11,187 nt of DNA from contig AUXH01000610.1 of NCBI GenBank assembly GCA_000482145.1, positions 1-11,187 on the forward strand. Direction: 5' to 3'. The DNA comes from Strigomonas culicis (lineage: Eukaryota; Euglenozoa; Kinetoplastea; Trypanosomatida; Trypanosomatidae). The notes beneath the pieces were generated by a model. The model made no database searches, had not been told where the DNA came from, and was given only the letters and a program-made list of their open reading frames with translations. How positions within the stretch are numbered: position 1 is the stretch's first letter; each line of letters opens with the position of its first letter. The position numbers were made by a program, and so were the translations under genes. Positions 7,561 to 11,187 of the stretch are shown one piece after another.

Positions 7561-10332
7561 TCACCGCAGCGCGCGCGCGGAAGACCCAATGAACTGCACG
7601 ACGTGCATCAGGTACTCACCGAAGAAGGCCGCCAGGGGCGCGTAGTCCGCGCGCGCGGTGAGGAGCAGCACCTCCTCGCGGTTGAACGTGAGCTCGAAGA
7701 AGAGCTTCTGCCGAGAGAGCGTCTCCGCGTAGAGGAAGAAGGCGTTCAGCGTCGCGTTCTTCGACGTGTAGAACTCCTTCCGGTGCACAAGGTCGAAGGC
7801 GTGCACCCGCATCGCATTGACGCTGATGCGCACCGGGTCGCAGCGCAGCGGCGCCAGCTGCGGCGGCATCGTCCACGCGACCTGCGGCTGCTCCTTCAGC
7901 GCGTCGAGGAAGACGCCGCGGTCGATGCTGGTGGCGGGCAGCAGCAGCATCGTCGGCGGGATCGGCGGCGCCGTGAAGTAGCGGACGCCGATGGGGCTGA
8001 TCTCCGCCGCGATCTGGATGTCCCGCGTCGGTTGCCGCGCGTTGTTGCGCGACATGACGAGCGAGAGCTCCGCCGGCTTCTCCTCCGGCTCGAGGACGGT
8101 GACAGGGAACGCCTGCGCGACGCCGAGGCTGAACATGTTGCGGTTCACCTGTAGGTTGAGGACGCGCGCCTGGTGCACGTACTCGTCGCCCTCGTGGAGC
8201 TGCAGCCGGCAGAGCAGCACGAGGCGCGTGCCGAGCTGCGACCACCGCATGCTGATCTCCACGCCGCTGCCGGCCGACGCGGGTAGCAGCACCTCGAAGG
8301 CGCTCGACGTCATGAGCGGGCCCTTCGTCGGCGCGCTCGGCGTCGTTGGCGACGCGACAGTCGGCGCCGCGCCGGCGGGCAGCCGGCCGACCGGCGTGGC
8401 CACCTCCTCCCGCGCCTTCGCGTCAGTGGCGGCGGCGTCGTCGTCGTCGCTCTCCGAGTTCTCGTTCTCGCCGAGGCGGTAGGCGCCAATGGCGCCCTCG
8501 CCGAGCAGCACGGCGAGCGTCTTCTGCTCCACGACGACGAGGCTGCCGAGCTCCGACAGCACCTCGCGCTCGGAGGCGCCCATCAGCAGCGTTGTCGCCG
8601 GCGGGTCCATCGGCGACAGGTCGGACACGCCGAGGATGCGCTTCGCGGTCGCGAGGTCGCTGCTCAGAAGGCGCGTGTAGAAGAGCGCGCGGTCGCGCAG
8701 GTCCGGCAGGCAGGAGCCCAGGCTCTGGGTCGTCACCGCGGTCAGCAGCTTGAAGGCGGCCTCCTTCATGTGCTTGCCGTCGTCGTCCCGCGCGTAGATC
8801 TTCGCGAGCGCGGTGAGCACGGCGAGCTGCACCATCCGCGGCTGCTCCAGGAAGTTCTCCGTGAAGAGCGAGAGGTAGTTGCCGATCGCGCCCGGCACGC
8901 GCTTCGCGTTCTCGCCGACAATCCAGATGATGGCAGCCTCCGCCTCCACGTTGTTCAGCACGGTGAGCGCCTCGCACAGCGTCGGCACCACGTCCACGTA
9001 GCGGCCGGGGAAGTAGCGCAGGACGGTGTGGAGCACAATCGCCGCGTCCTCGACGATGCGGGGCACCTTGGTGGCGATCAGCTTCTGCAGCTCCGCCACG
9101 CAGGCCGGCGCGAGCGTGGGCACACGCGCCGCGATGGTGCCGATCGCGCGGACCGTCTTACTCGACAGCTCCACATCGCTATCCCGCACGTAGATGACGA
9201 GCTCGTTCAGCACCTGCTGGCCGCTCGCCTCGTCCGCGAGGGCGATCAGCACGTTCACCTTCTCCAGCTTGATGAAAATGGGGTCGTCGTACTTGATCAG
9301 GAACTCGATCAGATGCGGCGCGAAGTAGGTCCGCAGATGCGTGTGCAGAAAGACAAGGATGTTGCGGATGAAGAAGTAGCGCAGCTCGTAGCGTGGCGCC
9401 TGCAGCTTCGCGATGAGGGCGCGCACGAGCCGGTCCGCGTAGGTCTGCTCGATCCGCTCCCGCGCCGGGGCCAGCTCCGCGTCGTCGTGGAGCGTCACGA
9501 GGAAGAGCGCCACCACCTTTATGGCGCTCATCGACACGGCCGAGTTGTTGAGGAAGATGAACGGCATCACCGTCATGAGCGTCCGCTCCGCCTCTGCGAG
9601 CCACGCCGTCGCCGGCTGCACCACCCGGTCGCGCGGCGTGCCCATCGCGTAGGCGATGCCCTCCAGCAGGTAGTGCGCGCTCCACTCAGTGCACTCCGCC
9701 AGCCGCGCCTCGTAGGAGGGCCGCGCGGCGACGACGGCCTGCCGCAGGGAGATGGGGGCACCGCGGCTCAGCATCTCCAGCGACGCCTGGACGCAGGCGG
9801 CGACCACCGCGTGGTTGTCGTCCTCCAGGCACTCCGCGAGCCGCTCGATGAGGCTGATCTCCTGCGCCGCGTTGGTCGCGACGCTGAAGTACTTGAGCGC
9901 GGCCATCACGGCGCAGCGCCGCACGTAGGGGTCGTCGTCCTCCAGGCAGCGCCGCACGGGGCCGATCGCGAAGTCGGCCATGAGCGACAGCTGCAGGTTC
10001 GTCATGGTGCGCAGCGCCGCCCCGCGCACGAGCGCCGAGCTGTGTAGCGTGTCGCGCACAAACGTGCCGGCCTGCAGCACCGCCTTCTCCGGCTGCACGC
10101 GCGCGTTCTGGATGAGGTAGAGATACGCGAGCCGCTTCATGAGCATGTTGGTGGAGGACGCGACGGCGGCCACCTCCACAAAGAGCCCCGACATGTCCTT
10201 GCCGACCGTCATGTACGCGACGACCTGCTGCAGCGCGGCCAGCTGGCGGTCCTCCGCCTGGCTCGACAGGTCCTCGCGCACCGCGGCCACGTCAAAGCCG
10301 CGGGTGAAGAAGGACACACCGGAGAGAGACAT
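7561..10332 (-). CDS. Beta-adaptin, large subunit of an AP-1/AP-2 type clathrin adaptor complex
   Basis: Complete 923-residue protein expected to act on the cytosolic face of trans-Golgi, endosomal or plasma membranes, pairing with a gamma- or alpha-adaptin to sort cargo. Residues 15-570 form the HEAT/armadillo trunk, with family blocks such as YMTVGKDMSGLF (40-51), KRLAYLYLIQNA (66-77), CLEDDDPYVRRCAV (129-142) and LRDRALFYTRLLSSDLATAK (545-564). A short acidic, then Pro/Thr/Ala-rich hinge (about 610-680) contains SESDDDD, a casein kinase 2-like site. The C-terminal third (about 680-923) matches the two-lobed beta ear (sandwich, LNLQVNRNMFSLG at 725-737; then platform), which argues for AP-1/AP-2 rather than AP-3. 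I see no canonical LLNLD-type clathrin box in the hinge. The start is the ATG at 10332; the frame stays open seven codons further, but only to a GTG. The next gene, PPDK, is functionally unrelated. AP-1 versus AP-2 versus a shared subunit cannot be decided here. Confidence 0.93.
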   Translation of the reverse strand: MSLSGVSFFTRGFDVAAVREDLSSQAEDRQLAALQQVVAYMTVGKDMSGLFVEVAAVASSTNMLMKRLAYLYLIQNARVQPEKAVLQAGTFVRDTLHSSALVRGAALRTMTNLQLSLMADFAIGPVRRCLEDDDPYVRRCAVMAALKYFSVATNAAQEISLIERLAECLEDDNHAVVAACVQASLEMLSRGAPISLRQAVVAARPSYEARLAECTEWSAHYLLEGIAYAMGTPRDRVVQPATAWLAEAERTLMTVMPFIFLNNSAVSMSAIKVVALFLVTLHDDAELAPARERIEQTYADRLVRALIAKLQAPRYELRYFFIRNILVFLHTHLRTYFAPHLIEFLIKYDDPIFIKLEKVNVLIALADEASGQQVLNELVIYVRDSDVELSSKTVRAIGTIAARVPTLAPACVAELQKLIATKVPRIVEDAAIVLHTVLRYFPGRYVDVVPTLCEALTVLNNVEAEAAIIWIVGENAKRVPGAIGNYLSLFTENFLEQPRMVQLAVLTALAKIYARDDDGKHMKEAAFKLLTAVTTQSLGSCLPDLRDRALFYTRLLSSDLATAKRILGVSDLSPMDPPATTLLMGASEREVLSELGSLVVVEQKTLAVLLGEGAIGAYRLGENENSESDDDDAAATDAKAREEVATPVGRLPAGAAPTVASPTTPSAPTKGPLMTSSAFEVLLPASAGSGVEISMRWSQLGTRLVLLCRLQLHEGDEYVHQARVLNLQVNRNMFSLGVAQAFPVTVLEPEEKPAELSLVMSRNNARQPTRDIQIAAEISPIGVRYFTAPPIPPTMLLLPATSIDRGVFLDALKEQPQVAWTMPPQLAPLRCDPVRISVNAMRVHAFDLVHRKEFYTSKNATLNAFFLYAETLSRQKLFFELTFNREEVLLLTARADYAPLAAFFGEYLMHVVQFIGSSARALR

Positions 10333-10389
10333 GGAGACAAAGGTCGCAAGCACCTACACCGGAAAGGCGGTCAATAAACAAAGATCTGT

Positions 10390-10405
10390 TTAGTTAGTTA
10401 GTTAG
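10390..10405. repeat. (TTAG)4 tandem repeat, reading CTAA repeats in the beta-adaptin leader
   Basis: Four perfect TTAG units. On the sense strand they read CTAACTAACTAACTAA, directly followed by ACAG, so the element resembles stacked branch-point sequences just ahead of a second possible splice acceptor (AG at 10387-10386). Confidence 0.8.
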
Positions 10406-10408
10406 TGA

Positions 10409-10442
10409 CTTATTTATTGATGCGAAGGAAGGAAAGAGAGAA
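10409..10442 (-). promoter_or_regulatory. Candidate trans-splice acceptor for the beta-adaptin mRNA
   Basis: The sense strand has a C/T-only tract of about 19 bases (10442-10424). The first AG after it is at 10410-10409, giving a 76-nt 5' untranslated region. An alternative AG follows the CTAA repeats at 10387-10386. No ATG lies between either AG and the start at 10332, which supports that start codon. Confidence 0.6.
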
Positions 10443-10685
10443 CTACAGAACAAAAGAGCTAAATAAAATGATATCAGCAACCCAAAGTAAGGCGACAAAA
10501 TAGTACTTTAGGCGAGAGTGTAGGAGAAGTACATGAAAAAGGTGTACATGCCAGCAAATAGAGAGAGAATCACAAGTAGATCCACTAATACAGAGAAGGC
10601 TCTTCTCTTTTAGTTATGCTTCTTTTTTTTTTTTTGATTTCATAAGCAATCCTGTTTCTCATACAAGTCGGTGATAGCGGCACGT

Positions 10686-11187
10686 TCACTGGGTGTACTT
10701 CAAGCAGCGGGTCGCGTCGTGCGTCGCGTGGCAGTCTGCCGAACAAAACAAGCTCACGCGGCACCGCAGACAGCGGTACCTCGCCGGCAGCAGACAGACC
10801 GAGCAGAGGTGCAGCGAGCAACAACCCGCCGACTGGCTGACCTCCTCCGCCCCCGTCTCCAGGTATGTCTTCTCCCACAGAAAGGGACCGCGCTGCGCGG
10901 CCACCAGCGGCGGCGGCGCCGCCATGCTGATGTAGCTGGGGCACCGCGTGCTGTACAGGGTCGAGAGCACCGCCGCGGGTACGCGCGTGTGCGTCTTGTC
11001 GATCTCCCCCTCCTCCTCCTCCTCCTCCTCCTCCGGCGCGGCGTCCGTCCGCCGGTCGGCGGCAGGCGCCGGCCGGTAGTAGTGGTTCACGCGCATGTAG
11101 CGGCCCCACGTCGCCAGCAGCTGCGCCGCGTCGGCGAGCTCCGCGGCGACGGCCGTGAGCTCCGCGCGGTGGCAGAAGCGCAGCGGC
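10686..11187 (-). CDS. HIT zinc-finger protein, ZNHIT1/SWC6/VPS71-like (5' end beyond the window)
   Basis: The C-terminal 166 residues are visible, and the frame is open to the right edge. The last 40 residues form a HIT-type zinc finger: CSVC, then CLRC, then FCSADC, His and a final Cys (residues 128, 131, 139, 142, 148, 152, 156, 161 of the visible part), ending in CLKYTQ. Human ZNHIT1 also ends straight after its finger, with CLKWTV. Further upstream, PSYISMAAPPP resembles the PNYLTACAGPPS block that precedes the finger in ZNHIT1, but here about 25 extra residues separate the two. These points favour ZNHIT1, the small subunit of the SWR1/SRCAP remodeller that exchanges H2A.Z into nucleosomes, over other HIT-finger proteins. 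An eight-Glu run sits between an Ala/Leu-rich helix and the conserved block. An in-frame ATG exists at 11096, but the true start probably lies outside the window. The stop is TGA. Function is inferred from the family. Confidence 0.82.
   Translation of the reverse strand, partial: PLRFCHRAELTAVAAELADAAQLLATWGRYMRVNHYYRPAPAADRRTDAAPEEEEEEEEGEIDKTHTRVPAAVLSTLYSTRCPSYISMAAPPPLVAAQRGPFLWEKTYLETGAEEVSQSAGCCSLHLCSVCLLPARYRCLRCRVSLFCSADCHATHDATRCLKYTQ
11010..11033 (-). repeat. In-frame trinucleotide repeat encoding eight glutamates
   Basis: Eight perfect CTC units on the plus strand (GAG on the sense strand) inside the ZNHIT1-like gene. The repeat keeps the frame at any copy number, so length variation between strains would be tolerated. 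Confidence 0.9.

Larger units (their letters stand above)
10333..10685. other. Short AT-rich spacer between the ZNHIT1-like and beta-adaptin genes
   Basis: This 353-bp spacer carries the 3' region of the HIT zinc-finger gene (right) and the leader and splice signals of the beta-adaptin gene (left). A 13-base T run at about 10623-10635, A13 in the transcript, lies some 50 bases beyond the zinc-finger stop codon. Nothing else is recognisable. Confidence 0.8.

Noticed and set aside
8770..10047. 425-codon plus-strand open frame opposite beta-adaptin
   Set aside because: Same codon-bias shadow; no homology recognised and the opposite strand is a clear conserved gene.
10333..10353. Upstream extension of beta-adaptin by seven codons
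   Set aside because: It would start at GTG, which nuclear trypanosomatid genes do not normally use; the ATG at 10332 suits the family length and lies after the splice signals.

Overview
This window looks like nuclear DNA of a trypanosomatid protozoan (Kinetoplastea). It carries four intronless, GC-rich protein genes, all on the minus strand, separated by very AT-rich, homopolymer-laden spacers of 0.35-1.75 kb. Upstream of each complete gene, on the sense strand, lies a polypyrimidine tract followed by AG, with no ATG between that AG and the start codon. This is the layout of a polycistronic unit processed by spliced-leader trans-splicing. The genus cannot be fixed from the sequence alone. The strong G/C third-position bias would fit a Leishmania/Crithidia/Leptomonas-like or another GC-rich lineage.

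Read in the direction of transcription (right to left), the genes are: (i) the C-terminal part of a ZNHIT1/SWC6/VPS71-like HIT zinc-finger protein, cut by the right window edge; (ii) a complete beta-adaptin of the AP-1/AP-2 type, a large subunit of a clathrin adaptor; (iii) a complete pyruvate, phosphate dikinase (PPDK); (iv) a complete type I (INPP5A-like) inositol polyphosphate 5-phosphatase. The left edge is a perfect 153-bp CT microsatellite, which reads as GA in the transcripts, starting 21 nt past the last gene's stop codon.

The four genes serve unrelated processes: chromatin remodelling, vesicle sorting, pyrophosphate-linked glycolysis and inositol phosphate signalling. That is normal for a trypanosomatid transcription unit, where neighbours share transcription but not function. 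The spacers hold no tRNA, CRISPR array, recognisable mobile element or convincing extra gene. They do hold candidate splice acceptors, several microsatellites, and a GC-richer patch with small hairpins in the PPDK 3' region.

I see no clearly new biological system. The points most worth a second look are a PPDK that keeps every catalytic residue but lacks the C-terminal peroxisomal/glycosomal targeting tripeptide expected of the trypanosome enzyme; a beta-adaptin hinge without a classical clathrin box; long low-complexity insertions in the 5-phosphatase; the structured island at 3490-3593; and the purine tract that follows all four stop codons.
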